Shown: positions 1 to 10,000, counted from the stretch's first letter. The stretch is DNA of 44,837 nucleotides from Streptococcus equinus (GCF_900104225.1 NZ_FNJK01000009.1:1-44837), one strand, 5' to 3'. Notes: generated by a model not told the origin, from the sequence alone. A program made the numbers and translations.

Positions 1-716
1 AAGCACAAGCACAAGCAGAAGCACAAGCGCAAGCTGAATCTGTAGCACAAGCACAAGCTGCTGTTCAAAATGGTACAGCAACAACTGATACTACTACAGA
101 TACTTCTGCTCAAGATTCATCAGCTGATTCTTCTGCGCAAGCACCTGCACAACAAGCTCCAGCGCAACAAGCATCAACTCCAGCACAAAGTGCACCTGCA
201 CAACAAGCATCAGCTCCAGCACAAAGTGCACCTGCACAACAAGCATCAGCTCCAGCACAAAGTGCACCTGCACAACAAGCATCAGCTCCAGCACAAGCTG
301 CTAAACCAGCAACTACAAATAATTCATCTTCAAGTGCTGCTAAACCATCAACTGTAACACCTACTCAAAACACAGCAGGTAACACTTACCCAGTAGGTCA
401 ATGTACTTGGGGTGTTAAATCACTTGCTTCATGGGTTGGTAACTATTGGGGTAATGCAAACCAATGGATTGCTAGCGCACAAGCTGCTGGTCACTCTGTA
501 GGTACTACACCACAAGCTGGTGCAGTTGCTGTATGGCCATATGATGGTGGTGGTTATGGACACGTTGCATACGTAACAGCTGTTCAAAGCTCTACAAACA
601 TTCAAGTTATGGAAGCTAACTACGCTGGTAACTCATCAATCGGTAACTATCGTGGATGGTTCAATCCAACTTCATCAACTTGGGGTGGCGGAACTGTCTA
701 CTACATCTACCAATAA
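1..716 (+). CDS. pcsB: Peptidoglycan hydrolase/cell-division protein PcsB (GbpB/SagA family), 3' part
   Basis: The reading frame is open at the left edge (first full codon at 3) and stops at 714-716, so the signal peptide and most of the N-terminal coiled coil are outside the window. What remains is the end of an Ala/Gln-rich helix, a low-complexity Ala-Pro-Gln-Ser linker with 12-residue repeats, and a C-terminal CHAP amidase domain. The CHAP domain starts near [12 protein letters not shown], whose Cys is the expected nucleophile, and [10 protein letters not shown] carries the expected catalytic His. The family is secreted and splits peptidoglycan at the septum under FtsEX control. Location just upstream of prs matches pcsB/gbpB in other streptococci. 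A clear terminator follows, so the gene ends its own transcript. Confidence 0.9.
   Translation, partial: AQAQAEAQAQAESVAQAQAAVQNGTATTDTTTDTSAQDSSADSSAQAPAQQAPAQQASTPAQSAPAQQASAPAQSAPAQQASAPAQSAPAQQASAPAQAAKPATTNNSSSSAAKPSTVTPTQNTAGNTYPVGQCTWGVKSLASWVGNYWGNANQWIASAQAAGHSVGTTPQAGAVAVWPYDGGGYGHVAYVTAVQSSTNIQVMEANYAGNSSIGNYRGWFNPTSSTWGGGTVYYIYQ
156..299 (+). repeat. Four tandem 36-bp coding repeats in the pcsB linker
   Basis: Units start at 156, 192, 228 and 264. The units at 192 and 228 are identical; the first and last differ by a few bases. Each encodes a 12-residue unit of the type [12 protein letters not shown]. The repeat length is a multiple of three, so gain or loss of units would change linker length without breaking the frame. 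Confidence 0.9.
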
Positions 717-725
717 TAAATCTGT

Positions 726-753
726 GAGAAGGATTATGTCCTTCTCTTTTTTT
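726..753 (+). terminator. Intrinsic terminator of pcsB
   Basis: GAGAAGGA (726-733) pairs with TCCTTCTC (739-746) around a 5-nt loop and runs into a stretch of T residues. Confidence 0.9.
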
Positions 754-798
754 ATCTTTCTATTTTCCCTGTATTTAGCGGATTTAACGCATTTGTCA

Positions 799-827
799 TT
801 GAAAAAATGCTAAAAAAACGTTAAAAT
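799..827 (+). promoter_or_regulatory. Promoter of prs
   Basis: TTGAAA at 799-804, a 17-bp spacer, and TAAAAT at 822-827, about 30 bp upstream of the prs start codon. Confidence 0.7.
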
Positions 828-856
828 GGTAAAGGATAAAAACTTTGGAGGAAATC

Positions 857-1828
857 ATGTCTTATTCTGATTTAAAATTGTTTGCCTTATCGTCAAACAA
901 AGAATTAGCAGAAAAAGTAGCTTCGGCTATGGGAATTCAACTCGGAAAATCAACTGTTCGTCAATTTTCTGATGGTGAAATCCAAGTCAACATTGAAGAA
1001 TCAATTCGTGGCGACCATGTCTTTATTTTGCAGTCAACTAGCTCACCAGTTAACGATAACTTGATGGAAATCTTGATTATGGTTGATGCTCTTAAACGCG
1101 CTAGTGCTGAAAAAATTAGTGTGGTTATTCCTTATTACGGTTATGCTCGTCAAGACCGTAAAGCTCGTTCTCGCGAACCGATTACTTCTAAATTAGTAGC
1201 AAATATGCTTGAAGTAGCAGGAGTTGATCGTCTTTTGACAGTTGACTTGCACGCTGCACAAATTCAAGGCTTCTTTGATATTCCAGTTGATCACTTGATG
1301 GGTGCACCATTGATCGCTGATTACTTCGACCGTCACGGATTGGTTGGAGACGATGTTGTTGTCGTTAGTCCTGACCATGGTGGTGTGACTCGTGCACGTA
1401 AATTGGCACAATTCCTCCAAACACCGATTGCTATCATTGATAAACGTCGTAGTGTTACAAAAATGAATACCAGTGAAGTTATGAATATCATTGGTAATGT
1501 TAAAGGTAAAAAATGTATCTTGATTGATGATATGATTGATACAGCAGGTACTATTTGTCACGCAGCAGATGCTCTTGCAGAAGCTGGTGCAACAGCAGTT
1601 TATGCTTCATGTACTCACCCAGTTCTTTCTGGACCTGCTCTTGAAAATATTGAAAAATCAGCAATCGAAAAATTGGTTGTTTTGGATACTATCTATCTTC
1701 CAGAAGAACGTTTAATTGATAAAATTGAACAAATTTCAATTGCTGAGTTGATTGCAGAAGCTATTACTCGTATTCATGAAAAACGTCCTTTGTCACCATT
1801 GTTTGAAATGGGAACAGCTAATAAATAA
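857..1828 (+). CDS. prs: Ribose-phosphate pyrophosphokinase (PRPP synthetase)
   Basis: Makes PRPP from ribose 5-phosphate and ATP, the substrate for the purine genes that follow as well as for pyrimidine, His, Trp and NAD synthesis. The 323-residue product has the family's usual length. It shows the ATP-site stretch [10 protein letters not shown], the metal-binding region [20 protein letters not shown] and the PRPP signature [16 protein letters not shown] segment ([13 protein letters not shown]). The start is ATG 857 because GGAGG (847-851) lies 5 nt before it; an in-frame TTG at 845 overlaps that ribosome-binding site and is not credible. It is monocistronic, with its own promoter and a terminator after the stop. 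Confidence 0.96.
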   Translation: MSYSDLKLFALSSNKELAEKVASAMGIQLGKSTVRQFSDGEIQVNIEESIRGDHVFILQSTSSPVNDNLMEILIMVDALKRASAEKISVVIPYYGYARQDRKARSREPITSKLVANMLEVAGVDRLLTVDLHAAQIQGFFDIPVDHLMGAPLIADYFDRHGLVGDDVVVVSPDHGGVTRARKLAQFLQTPIAIIDKRRSVTKMNTSEVMNIIGNVKGKKCILIDDMIDTAGTICHAADALAEAGATAVYASCTHPVLSGPALENIEKSAIEKLVVLDTIYLPEERLIDKIEQISIAELIAEAITRIHEKRPLSPLFEMGTANK

Positions 1829-1846
1829 GGATGACTTAAAGGTCAG

Positions 1847-1887
1847 AAAAAATCGTTGGTGTAAAATTCCAGCGGTTTTTTATTTTT
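1847..1887 (+). terminator. Intrinsic terminator of prs
   Basis: An A-rich arm ending in TCGTTGG pairs imperfectly with CCAGCGG followed by TTTTTT and a further T-rich tail. Confidence 0.75.
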
Positions 1888-1898
1888 AACTATTAACA

Positions 1899-1944
1899 TG
1901 TGGATAACTTTGCAACTTGACTTTTTAGCAGTCGCTGTGGATAA
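1899..1944 (+). promoter_or_regulatory. Pair of perfect DnaA boxes upstream of the aminotransferase gene
   Basis: TGTGGATAA occurs at 1899-1907 and 1936-1944, each the exact reverse complement of the DnaA box TTATCCACA, in the same orientation and 37 bp apart. The second overlaps the expected -35 position of a TATAAT at 1959-1964. There is no dnaA or dnaN gene here, so this is not the replication origin itself. Confidence 0.75.
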
Positions 1945-1964
1945 CTTGAAAAAGGGTGTATAAT
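1936..1964 (+). promoter_or_regulatory. Candidate promoter of the aminotransferase-recO unit
   Basis: TATAAT at 1959-1964 with the hexamer TGTGGA 17 bp upstream. The poor -35 coincides with the DnaA box. A second TATAAT lies at 1979-1984, so the active -10 is uncertain. Confidence 0.5.
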
Positions 1965-2013
1965 TATCAAATTTCATGTATAATAGATATAATTAAATTT
2001 TTGAGGTGAGACT

Positions 2014-3189
2014 ATGAGTTTAACAGATCGTTTTAATAAAAATCTAAATAAAATTGAAGTATCGTTGATTCGTCAATTTGATCAGTCTATTTCTGACGTG
2101 CCAGGCATTATGAAATTGACTCTTGGAGAGCCTGATTTTACAACACCTGATCATGTTAAAGAAGCAGCCAAAGCAGCCATTGATGCCAATCAATCTCATT
2201 ATACTGGTATGGCTGGTCTTCCTGCTCTTCGTCAAGCTGCTGCAGATTTTTTGAAAACAAAATACAATTTATCATATAATCCTGATAATGAAATTTTAGT
2301 GACAATCGGAGCAACTGAAGCCTTGTCTGCAACTTTGACAGCTATTTTGGAACCTGGTGATACTGTGCTTCTACCAGCACCAGCTTATCCTGGTTATGAA
2401 CCAATTGTTAATCTTGTAGGGGCTGAAATTGTTGAAATTGATACAACGGCTAATGATTTTGTTTTAACCCCAGAGATGCTTGAAAAAGCTATCTTAGAAC
2501 AAGGTGATAAATTAAAAGCTGTTTTGCTTAATTATCCAACTAATCCTACTGGTGTTACTTATTCACGTGAACAAATTAAAGCTTTGGCAGACGTGCTTAA
2601 GAAATATGATGTTTTTGTAGTTTCAGATGAAGTTTATTCTGAGTTAACTTATAGTGATGAACCTCATGTCTCAATTGCTGAATATCTTCCAGAACAAACG
2701 ATTTTAATTAATGGGCTTTCTAAGTCTCATGCTATGACTGGATGGCGTATTGGGATGATTTTTGCGCCAGCTAATTTTACAGCGCAATTAATTAAGAGTC
2801 ATCAATACTTAGTTACAGCTGCTGCGACAATGGCGCAATTTGCTGCAATTGAAGCTCTTTCTGCTGGTAAGGATGACGCTCTTCCAATGAAGGCTGAATA
2901 CTTGAAACGTCGTGATTATATTATTGATAAAATGTCAGCGCTTGGCTTTAAGATTATCAAACCAGATGGAGCATTTTATATCTTTGCAAAAATTCCTGCT
3001 GATCACGAACAAGATTCATTTAAATTCTGTCAGGACTTTGCGCGTGAAAAAGCAGTTGCATTCATTCCAGGTGTTGCTTTTGGTAAATATGGTGAAGGTT
3101 ATCTTCGTTTGTCATATGCAGCTAGCATGGAAACAATCACAACAGCTATGGATCGTTTGAAAGAATTTATGGAAGAACATGCAAAATAA
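2014..3189 (+). CDS. Class I/II PLP-dependent aminotransferase (AraT/PatA type)
   Basis: A 391-residue fold-type I aminotransferase that moves amino groups between amino acids and 2-oxo acids in the cytoplasm. Visible landmarks are the substrate-loop region [11 protein letters not shown] (residues 35-45), NYPTNPTG (173-180), DEVY (205-208) and the Schiff-base lysine in [13 protein letters not shown]237. Homologues at this locus in streptococci are usually called aromatic amino acid aminotransferases, but substrate cannot be read from sequence. ATG 2014 is preceded by GAGGTGAG at a normal distance. The gene overlaps recO by 11 nt, so the two are co-transcribed. The unusual feature is upstream: two perfect DnaA boxes in the promoter region. 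Confidence 0.9.
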   Translation: MSLTDRFNKNLNKIEVSLIRQFDQSISDVPGIMKLTLGEPDFTTPDHVKEAAKAAIDANQSHYTGMAGLPALRQAAADFLKTKYNLSYNPDNEILVTIGATEALSATLTAILEPGDTVLLPAPAYPGYEPIVNLVGAEIVEIDTTANDFVLTPEMLEKAILEQGDKLKAVLLNYPTNPTGVTYSREQIKALADVLKKYDVFVVSDEVYSELTYSDEPHVSIAEYLPEQTILINGLSKSHAMTGWRIGMIFAPANFTAQLIKSHQYLVTAAATMAQFAAIEALSAGKDDALPMKAEYLKRRDYIIDKMSALGFKIIKPDGAFYIFAKIPADHEQDSFKFCQDFAREKAVAFIPGVAFGKYGEGYLRLSYAASMETITTAMDRLKEFMEEHAK

Positions 3190-3934
3190 GGAAACTTATG
3201 GTCTCGTCCTTTATAATCGTAATTATCGTGAGGATGATAAGTTGGTTAAGATTTTCACCGAGACGAATGGAAAGCATATGTTTTTTGTGAAACATGCTAG
3301 TAAATCTCGTTTTAATTCGGTCATTCAGCCATTGACGATAGCTAAATTCATTTTAAAAATCAATGAGGCTGGCTTATCATTCATTGAGGATTATAAGGAA
3401 GTTGCTTCATTTAAGGCAATTAATGCTGATTTATTTAAGTTATCTTATGCTTCTTATGTAACAGCATTAGCTGATGCGGCTGTGCCAGATGGTGTGGCAG
3501 ATCCGCAGCTATTTGCCTTTTTAAATAAGACGCTTTCTTTGATGGAAGATGGGCTTGATTATGAGATTTTGACTAATATTTTTGAGATTCAGATTTTGGA
3601 ACGATTTGGTGTTAGTCTAAATTTTCATGACTGTGCTTTTTGTCATCGTGTAGGTCTTCCTTTTGATTTTTCACATAAATATTCTGGGCTGCTTTGTCCA
3701 GAACATTATGCTAAGGATGATCATCGTAGTCATTTAGATCCTAATGTCCTTTATTTGGTAGATCGTTTTCAAGCGATTCAATTTGACGAGTTAAAGACGA
3801 TTTCAGTTAAACCTGAGATGAAACGAAAATTGCGTTTATTTATTGATGATATTTATGATAATTATGTTGGATTACGTTTAAAGAGTAAAAAATTCATCGA
3901 TGATTTGGGCACTTGGGGAAATATTATGAAATAA
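3179..3934 (+). CDS. recO: DNA repair protein RecO
   Basis: RecO loads RecA onto SSB-covered single-stranded DNA in the RecFOR recombination pathway. The 251-residue product has the N-terminal OB-fold start [20 protein letters not shown] and a central zinc-binding stretch (DCAFCHRVG and a later LLCPEH), as in Gram-positive RecO proteins. ATG 3179 lies inside the end of the aminotransferase gene in another frame (11-nt overlap), which suggests translational coupling. The stop is followed at once by a strong terminator, separating recO from plsX. Confidence 0.93.
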   Translation: MQNKETYGLVLYNRNYREDDKLVKIFTETNGKHMFFVKHASKSRFNSVIQPLTIAKFILKINEAGLSFIEDYKEVASFKAINADLFKLSYASYVTALADAAVPDGVADPQLFAFLNKTLSLMEDGLDYEILTNIFEIQILERFGVSLNFHDCAFCHRVGLPFDFSHKYSGLLCPEHYAKDDHRSHLDPNVLYLVDRFQAIQFDELKTISVKPEMKRKLRLFIDDIYDNYVGLRLKSKKFIDDLGTWGNIMK

Positions 3935-3984
3935 GCTCACTTGATAAGCGCAGAATTTCTGTGTTTATCTGGTGGCTTTTTTTT
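3933..3984 (+). terminator. Intrinsic terminator after recO
   Basis: A long interrupted stem begins at the recO stop codon: segments AAGC, CAC, GATAA and CAGA pair with TCTG, TTATC, GTG and GCTT, followed by eight T residues (3977-3984). Confidence 0.8.
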
Positions 3985-4012
3985 CTGAAAGCAGCTCTAA
4001 AATTTTCAAAAA

Positions 4013-4041
4013 ATGAAAAAAATCGCGAATCATGCTATAAT
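4013..4041 (+). promoter_or_regulatory. Extended -10 promoter of plsX-acpP
   Basis: TGC directly before TATAAT (4036-4041), with ATGAAA 17 bp upstream at 4013-4018. Confidence 0.7.
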
Positions 4042-4071
4042 AAGGCGATAATGTTTTGTGAGGAAATTCAT

Positions 4072-5067
4072 ATGAAAAAAATTGCTATTGATGCTATGGG
4101 CGGCGATAATGCACCTAAGGCTATTGTCGAAGGTGTTAATCGTGCCCTAGCAGAATTCTCAGATATTGAGATTCAACTTTATGGAGACGAAGCAAAGATT
4201 AAAGAGTATTTGACAGCGACAGAGCGTGTGTCAATTATTCATACAGATGAAAAAATTAATTCCGATGATGAGCCAGCTAAGGCAATTCGTCGTAAAAAGA
4301 AAGCAAGTATGGTACTTGGCGCACAAGCTGTTAAGGAAGGTACAGCAGACGCTGTGATTTCTGCAGGTAATACAGGAGCTCTTCTTGCAGCAGGTCTTTT
4401 TGTTGTGGGACGTATTAAAGGAATTGATCGTCCAGGGCTTATGTCTACTCTACCAACTTTAGATGGTAAAGGTTATGATATGTTGGACCTTGGTGCTAAT
4501 GCGGAAAATACACCTAAACACTTGCACCAATATGCTATCTTAGGATCATTTTATGCTAAAAATGTTCGTGGCATTGATAAACCTCGAGTTGGTCTGCTAA
4601 ATAACGGAACAGAGGCTACTAAAGGTGACCCGCTTCATAAGGAAGCTTATGCTCTTTTGGCAGAAGATACTAGTTTGAATTTTGTTGGAAATGTTGAAGC
4701 GCGTGATTTGATGAATGGCGTTGCTGATGTTGTGGTATCAGATGGATTTACTGGAAATGCTGTTCTTAAAACAATGGAAGGAACTGCCCTTAACATTATG
4801 GGAAGTTTGAAATCTTCTATTAAGTCTGGTGGCTTTAAGGCAAAATTGGGAGCACTTCTATTAAAAGATAGTTTGTACAGTCTAAAAGATTCTATGGACT
4901 ATTCAAGTGCAGGTGGGGCTGTTCTTTTTGGTCTTAAAGCACCTGTTGTGAAATGCCACGGTTCAAGTGATGCACAAGCTGTTTATTATACTATTAGACA
5001 AGCTCGTAAGATGTTAGATACAAATGTCGTTGGTCAGTTGGTAGAAGCATTTACACCCAAAGACTAA
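4072..5067 (+). CDS. plsX: Phosphate acyltransferase PlsX
   Basis: Converts acyl-ACP to acyl-phosphate, the donor used by PlsY for the first step of phospholipid synthesis at the membrane surface. The 331-residue product starts [18 protein letters not shown], the typical PlsX N-terminus, and contains [12 protein letters not shown] and the [14 protein letters not shown] region. ATG 4072 is chosen over an upstream frame extension (from 3913) because it matches the family start, has AGGA at 4061-4064 and follows a promoter at 4013-4041. The next gene encodes an acyl carrier protein, its partner substrate. Confidence 0.95.
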   Translation: MKKIAIDAMGGDNAPKAIVEGVNRALAEFSDIEIQLYGDEAKIKEYLTATERVSIIHTDEKINSDDEPAKAIRRKKKASMVLGAQAVKEGTADAVISAGNTGALLAAGLFVVGRIKGIDRPGLMSTLPTLDGKGYDMLDLGANAENTPKHLHQYAILGSFYAKNVRGIDKPRVGLLNNGTEATKGDPLHKEAYALLAEDTSLNFVGNVEARDLMNGVADVVVSDGFTGNAVLKTMEGTALNIMGSLKSSIKSGGFKAKLGALLLKDSLYSLKDSMDYSSAGGAVLFGLKAPVVKCHGSSDAQAVYYTIRQARKMLDTNVVGQLVEAFTPKD

Positions 5068-5084
5068 CGAAAAGGGAGGACGAG

Positions 5085-5327
5085 ATGACAAAAGAGACTA
5101 TTTTTGAAAGGATTAGTTTCATTATTAAAGAGCAAATGAATAAACCTGATTTGGAGATTACGCAAACAACTAGTCTTCATGATGATTTGGGAGTTGATTC
5201 AATTGCTTTGATGGAATTTATCATTAATTTAGAAGATGAGTTTCATTTGGAGATTCCTGACGAAGATGTTGAAGACATGAAATGTATGGGAGAAATGATG
5301 GAATATCTCTATAATAGAGTAAATTAA
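5085..5327 (+). CDS. acpP: Acyl carrier protein
   Basis: An 80-residue acidic protein with the phosphopantetheine attachment motif GVDSIALMEF; the modified serine is S39. It carries acyl chains as thioesters. Placement 17 nt after plsX with a GGGAGGACGAG ribosome-binding site links it to acyl-ACP use in phospholipid synthesis. Streptococci usually have another ACP gene in the fab cluster, so this may be the copy devoted to PlsX or another acceptor; that is inference from context. A strong terminator follows. Confidence 0.92.
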   Translation: MTKETIFERISFIIKEQMNKPDLEITQTTSLHDDLGVDSIALMEFIINLEDEFHLEIPDEDVEDMKCMGEMMEYLYNRVN

Positions 5328-5329
5328 GC

Positions 5330-5366
5330 AAAAACGTTCGCTAAAAGCGGACGTTTTTATTTTTAT
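5330..5366 (+). terminator. Intrinsic terminator of plsX-acpP
   Basis: AAAAACGTTCGC (5330-5341) and GCGGACGTTTTT (5347-5358) form a stem with a TAAAA loop and a T-rich tail. On the opposite strand the left arm contains GCGAAC, a partial match to the PurR box core, about 85 bp upstream of the likely purC start site. Confidence 0.9.
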
Positions 5367-5389
5367 TTTATTAAAAAGTCTGTTAAATA

Positions 5390-5418
5390 TTGAAATTGGT
5401 TAGAGCATGTGTTAAAAT
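5390..5418 (+). promoter_or_regulatory. Promoter of the purC-purH operon
   Basis: TTGAAA (5390-5395), a 17-bp spacer and TAAAAT (5413-5418). The sequence GGCGAACAAA just before purC resembles a PurR half-site but lacks the CCGAAC core. Confidence 0.75.
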
Positions 5419-5451
5419 TTAGTAGAATAAAAGCGAAAGGCGAACAAAAAC

Positions 5452-6162
5452 ATGTCACGACAACTAATTTATACGGGAAAAGCTAAAGATATTTACACAA
5501 CTTCAGAAGATGAGAACTTGATTATTTCAGTCTACAAAGACCAAGCAACAATGCTTAATGGTGCTCGTAAAGAGACTATTAAAGGTAAAGGCGTTCTTAA
5601 TAATCAAATCTCATCTTTAATTTTTACTAAATTGAATGAGGCAGGTGTGGCAACTCACTTTGTTAAGCAATTGTCAGAAACCGAACAATTGAACAAAAAA
5701 GTTGATATTGTTCCACTTGAAGTTGTTTTGCGTAATGTTACTGCAGGTTCATTCTCAAAACGTTTTGGTGTTGAAGAAGGTATCAAATTAGACACACCGA
5801 TTGTTGAATTTTACTATAAAAATGATGAATTAGATGATCCATTTATCAATGATGAACACGTGAAATTTCTTGGTATTGCAAGTGATGAAGATATTGCATA
5901 TATCAAAGCAGAAACACGCCGTATCAACGAACTATTGAAAGATTGGTTCAAACAAATTGGTCTTACTTTGATCGACTTTAAATTGGAATTTGGTAAAGAC
6001 AAAGATGGCAAAATTATTCTTGCTGATGAATTTTCACCAGATAACTGCCGTCTTTGGGATGCTGAAGGTCACCACATGGACAAAGATGTCTTCCGTCGTG
6101 ATCTAGGTAGCTTGACAGATGTATACGAAGTTGTTCTTGAAAAATTAAAAGGACTTGACTAA
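5452..6162 (+). CDS. purC: Phosphoribosylaminoimidazole-succinocarboxamide synthase (SAICAR synthetase)
   Basis: Joins CAIR and aspartate with ATP to form SAICAR, step 8 of IMP synthesis. The 236-residue product starts with [16 protein letters not shown], the ATP-binding opening typical of PurC, and contains [14 protein letters not shown] and the late motif [14 protein letters not shown]. It is the first gene of purC-L-F-M-N-H; a spacer of 51 nt leads to purL. The ribosome-binding site AAAGG lies 11 nt before the start codon. Confidence 0.96.
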   Translation: MSRQLIYTGKAKDIYTTSEDENLIISVYKDQATMLNGARKETIKGKGVLNNQISSLIFTKLNEAGVATHFVKQLSETEQLNKKVDIVPLEVVLRNVTAGSFSKRFGVEEGIKLDTPIVEFYYKNDELDDPFINDEHVKFLGIASDEDIAYIKAETRRINELLKDWFKQIGLTLIDFKLEFGKDKDGKIILADEFSPDNCRLWDAEGHHMDKDVFRRDLGSLTDVYEVVLEKLKGLD

Positions 6163-6213
6163 GCCACTACACTTGCTAAGTAGTTGACAGAGAAATTCTA
6201 AAAAGGGTAAAAA

Positions 6214-9200
6214 ATGGATAAACGAATTTTCGTTGAGAAAAAATCAAATTTTAATATTAAAGCTCAAGCACTTGTCAAAGAGCTTAAACATAATCTTCAA
6301 TTAACAAGCTTGACTGATTTACGTATTATTCAAGTTTATGATGTTTTTGGTTTGGCAGATTCGCTTTTCGAACGTGCTGAAAAACATATTTTTTCTGAAC
6401 AAGTAACAGATAATATTTTGGCTGAAAGTGATGTGGTTGCTGAACTTGCTAACTATGCTTTCTTTGCTATTGAATCACTTCCTGGTCAATTTGACCAACG
6501 TGCGGCATCTTCACAAGAAGCTTTGCTTTTACTTGGTAGCAATAACGATGTAACTGTTAATACTGCACAACTTTATCTTGTTAATAAAGACATTGATGTA
6601 TCTGAACTTGATGCTGTTAAGAACTATCTTCTTAACCCAGTTGATTCTCGTTTTAAAGATATTACAACTGGTATCGCACCACAAGCATTTTCAGAATCTG
6701 ACAAAACAATTCCAAATCTTGATTTCTTCAAAACTTATACAGCAGCTGAATTTGCTGAATACAAAGCAGAACAAGGTTTGGCAATGGAAGTTGATGACCT
6801 TATTTTCATCCAAGATTACTTCAAATCAATTGGTCGTGTACCAACTGAAACAGAATTGAAAGTTTTGGATACTTACTGGTCAGACCACTGTCGTCATACA
6901 ACATTTGAAACTGAGCTTAAACATATTGATTTCTCAGCGTCTAAATTCCAAAAACAATTGCAAGCAACTTATGATAAATACATTGCTATGCGTGACGAAC
7001 TAGGGCGTTCTGAAAAACCACAAACATTGATGGATATGGCGACTATTTTTGGTCGTTACGAACGTGCGAATGGTCGTTTGGATGATATGGAAGTGTCAGA
7101 TGAAATTAACGCATGTTCTGTTGAAATTGAAGTTGATGTGAATGGTGTTAAAGAACCTTGGCTTCTTATGTTCAAGAATGAAACACATAATCACCCAACA
7201 GAAATTGAACCATTTGGTGGTGCGGCAACATGTATTGGTGGTGCTATTCGCGACCCATTGTCTGGACGTTCTTATGTTTACCAAGCAATGCGTATTTCAG
7301 GAGCTGGCGATATCACAACACCAATTTCAGAAACTCGTCTTGGTAAATTGCCACAACAAGTGATTTCTAAAACAGCAGCTCACGGTTATTCTTCATATGG
7401 TAACCAAATTGGTCTTGCAACAACTTACGTTAAAGAATATTTCCACCCAGGATTTGTTGCTAAACGTATGGAACTTGGTGCAGTAGTCGGTGCAGCACCA
7501 AAAGGTAACGTTGTTCGTGAAAAACCAGAAGCTGGCGATGTGGTTATCCTTCTTGGTGGTAAAACAGGTCGTGATGGTGTCGGTGGTGCGACTGGTTCAT
7601 CTAAAGTTCAAACAGTTGAATCTGTTGAAACAGCTGGTGCAGAAGTTCAAAAAGGTAATGCCATTGAAGAACGTAAAATTCAACGTCTTTTCCGTAATGG
7701 TAATGTGACTCGCCTTATTAAAAAATCAAATGACTTTGGTGCTGGTGGTGTCTGCGTTGCTATCGGTGAATTAGCTGATGGTCTTGAAATTGACCTTAAT
7801 AAAGTGCCACTTAAATATCAAGGACTTAACGGAACTGAAATTGCTATTTCTGAATCACAAGAACGTATGGCTGTTGTGGTTCGTCCAAAAGACGTTGATG
7901 CTTTCGTAGTAGAATGTCATAAAGAAAATATCGATGCAGTAGTAGTTGCTACTGTTACTGAAAAACCAAATCTTGTCATGACTTGGAATGGTCAAACAAT
8001 CGTTGATATTGAACGCCGTTTCCTTGATACAAATGGTGTGCGCGTGGTTGTTGATGCTGATGTCGTTGATAGTCAAGTTGAAATGCCAGAACAACGTACA
8101 ACATCAGCTGCAACACTTGAAACAGATGCTGCAAATGTGCTTTCTGACCTTAACCACGCTAGTCAAAAAGGGTTGCAAACTATCTTTGATAGCTCTGTTG
8201 GTCGTTCAACAGTTAACCATCCAATTGGTGGTCGTTACCAAATCACACCAACAGAAAGTTCTGTTCAAAAACTTCCTGTTCAAAACGGTGTAACAACAAC
8301 AGCTTCTGTTATGGCTCAAGGGTTCAACCCATATATCGCAGAATGGTCACCATATCACGGTGCAGCTTATGCTGTGATTGAAGCGACAGCACGTTTGGTT
8401 GCAACAGGTGCTAACTGGTCTAAAGCGCGCTTCTCTTATCAAGAATACTTCCAACGTATGGATAAAAAAGCTGAACGCTTTGGTCAACCAGTTTCAGCGC
8501 TTCTTGGTTCAATTGAAGCACAAATCCAACTTGGTTTGCCATCAATTGGTGGTAAAGACTCAATGTCTGGTACATTTGAAGAATTGACAGTACCACCAAC
8601 ATTGGTTGCTTTTGGTGTGACAACAGCAGATAGCCGTAAAGTTCTTTCACCAGAATTTAAAGCTGCTGGTGAGCATGTTTACTACATTCCAGGTCAAGCT
8701 ATTTCACAGGAAATTGACTTTGACCTTATCAAAGCTAATTTCGCCAAATTTGAAGCAATTCAAAAAGAACACCACATCACATCAGCTTCAGCTATTAAAT
8801 ATGGTGGTGTGATTGAAAGCTTAGCACTTGCTAGCTTTGGTAACCATATCGGTGCTAAAGTTGAGTTGGCAGAACTTTCAACTAGTTTGACAGCACAACT
8901 TGGTGGTTTTATCTTTACATCTGCAGAAGAAATTGCAGGAGTTAACAAAATTGGTGAAACTACTGAAGACTTTACACTTACTGTCAATGGTGTCAACCTT
9001 GCTTGTGACAAACTTCTTTCAGCTTTTGAAGGTAAACTTGAAGATGTTTATCCAACTGAATTTGAACAAAGTACTGAACTTGAAGATGTTCCAGCTGTAG
9101 CTTCAAATGCAGTGATTAAAGCTAGTGAAAAAGTTGCTGAACCATTGGTTTACATTCCAGTATTCCCTGGTACAAACTCAGAGTATGATTCAGCTAAAGC

Positions 9201-9939
9201 CTTTGAACAAGCTGGAGCAAAAGTTAACTTGGTACCATTTGTAACACTGAACGAAGCAGCTATTGAAGCATCAGTTGACACAATGGTTGACAATATCAGC
9301 AAAGCAAATATTATCTTCTTTGCTGGTGGATTCTCAGCAGCTGATGAACCAGATGGTTCTGCTAAATTTATCGTTAACATCTTGTTGAACCAAAAAGTTC
9401 GTGCGGCTATTGATAGCTTTATTGAAAAAGGTGGTTTGATTATTGGTATCTGTAATGGATTCCAAGCACTTGTGAAATCAGGTCTTCTTCCATATGGTAA
9501 CTTTGAAGATGCTACTGAAACAAGCCCAACGCTCTTCTACAATGATGCTAACCAACACGTTGCGAAAATGGTTGAAACACGTATTGCTAATACGAACTCA
9601 CCATGGCTTGCAGGTGTAGAAGTCGGTGATGTTTATGCTATTCCGGTTTCGCATGGTGAAGGTAAATTTGTTGTCACAGCTGAAGAGTTTGCAGAACTCC
9701 GTGACAATGGACAAATCTTTAGCCAATACGTTGACTTTGATGGTAAACCAAGTATGGATTCTAAATACAATCCAAATGGTTCTGTTAATGCTATCGAAGG
9801 TATCACAAGTAAGAATGGTCAAATCATTGGTAAAATGGGACATTCAGAACGTTATGAAGATGGTCTTTTCCAAAACATTCCAGGAAATAAAGATCAACAT
9901 CTGTTCCGTAGCGCTGTTGAATATTTCACTAAAGGCTAA
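6214..9939 (+). CDS. purL: Phosphoribosylformylglycinamidine synthase, single-chain form
   Basis: Converts FGAR and glutamine to FGAM (step 4). At 1241 residues this is the large fused form rather than the PurS-PurQ-PurL complex found in Bacillus. The N-terminal and linker regions are followed by the synthetase core with DYFKSIGRVPTETEL and DHCRHTTFE (about residues 205-230) and FKNETHNHPTEIEPFGGAAT. The C-terminal class I glutaminase begins near residue 980 (IPVFPGTNSEYDSA), with nucleophile C1080 in GICNGFQ and a later PVSHGEGKFV carrying the catalytic His. Separated from purF by a 111-nt spacer that holds a hairpin. Confidence 0.96.
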   Translation: MDKRIFVEKKSNFNIKAQALVKELKHNLQLTSLTDLRIIQVYDVFGLADSLFERAEKHIFSEQVTDNILAESDVVAELANYAFFAIESLPGQFDQRAASSQEALLLLGSNNDVTVNTAQLYLVNKDIDVSELDAVKNYLLNPVDSRFKDITTGIAPQAFSESDKTIPNLDFFKTYTAAEFAEYKAEQGLAMEVDDLIFIQDYFKSIGRVPTETELKVLDTYWSDHCRHTTFETELKHIDFSASKFQKQLQATYDKYIAMRDELGRSEKPQTLMDMATIFGRYERANGRLDDMEVSDEINACSVEIEVDVNGVKEPWLLMFKNETHNHPTEIEPFGGAATCIGGAIRDPLSGRSYVYQAMRISGAGDITTPISETRLGKLPQQVISKTAAHGYSSYGNQIGLATTYVKEYFHPGFVAKRMELGAVVGAAPKGNVVREKPEAGDVVILLGGKTGRDGVGGATGSSKVQTVESVETAGAEVQKGNAIEERKIQRLFRNGNVTRLIKKSNDFGAGGVCVAIGELADGLEIDLNKVPLKYQGLNGTEIAISESQERMAVVVRPKDVDAFVVECHKENIDAVVVATVTEKPNLVMTWNGQTIVDIERRFLDTNGVRVVVDADVVDSQVEMPEQRTTSAATLETDAANVLSDLNHASQKGLQTIFDSSVGRSTVNHPIGGRYQITPTESSVQKLPVQNGVTTTASVMAQGFNPYIAEWSPYHGAAYAVIEATARLVATGANWSKARFSYQEYFQRMDKKAERFGQPVSALLGSIEAQIQLGLPSIGGKDSMSGTFEELTVPPTLVAFGVTTADSRKVLSPEFKAAGEHVYYIPGQAISQEIDFDLIKANFAKFEAIQKEHHITSASAIKYGGVIESLALASFGNHIGAKVELAELSTSLTAQLGGFIFTSAEEIAGVNKIGETTEDFTLTVNGVNLACDKLLSAFEGKLEDVYPTEFEQSTELEDVPAVASNAVIKASEKVAEPLVYIPVFPGTNSEYDSAKAFEQAGAKVNLVPFVTLNEAAIEASVDTMVDNISKANIIFFAGGFSAADEPDGSAKFIVNILLNQKVRAAIDSFIEKGGLIIGICNGFQALVKSGLLPYGNFEDATETSPTLFYNDANQHVAKMVETRIANTNSPWLAGVEVGDVYAIPVSHGEGKFVVTAEEFAELRDNGQIFSQYVDFDGKPSMDSKYNPNGSVNAIEGITSKNGQIIGKMGHSERYEDGLFQNIPGNKDQHLFRSAVEYFTKG

Positions 9940-9970
9940 AACGCACGTTAAATATATTTTATAGATGACA

Positions 9971-10000
9971 TTGACAAGGTACGTTAGTACCTTTTGTCAA
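9971..10000 (+). other. Hairpin in the purL-purF spacer
   Basis: TTGACAAGGTAC (9971-9982) pairs with GTACCTTTTGTCAA (9987-10000) with a 2-nt bulge and a 4-nt loop. It has no T-run, so it is more likely an mRNA processing or stability element, or a weak attenuator, than a terminator. Confidence 0.6.

Noticed and set aside
156..299. CRISPR-like array
   Set aside because: The units are contiguous without spacers and encode an in-frame protein repeat; the same applies to the 32-bp pair at 29583.
70..357. Gln/Leu-rich and Val/Leu-rich reading frames on both strands of the pcsB linker
   Set aside because: They are alternative frames of the repeat; the CHAP frame continues through and ends with a proper stop and terminator.
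1899..1944. Replication origin
   Set aside because: Two DnaA boxes only, no dnaA/dnaN neighbours and no further box cluster; better read as a regulatory or titration site.
5330..5345. Full PurR box upstream of purC
   Set aside because: The reverse strand shows GCGAAC rather than CCGAAC and the bases are explained by the terminator stem; distance is suggestive but the match is weak.
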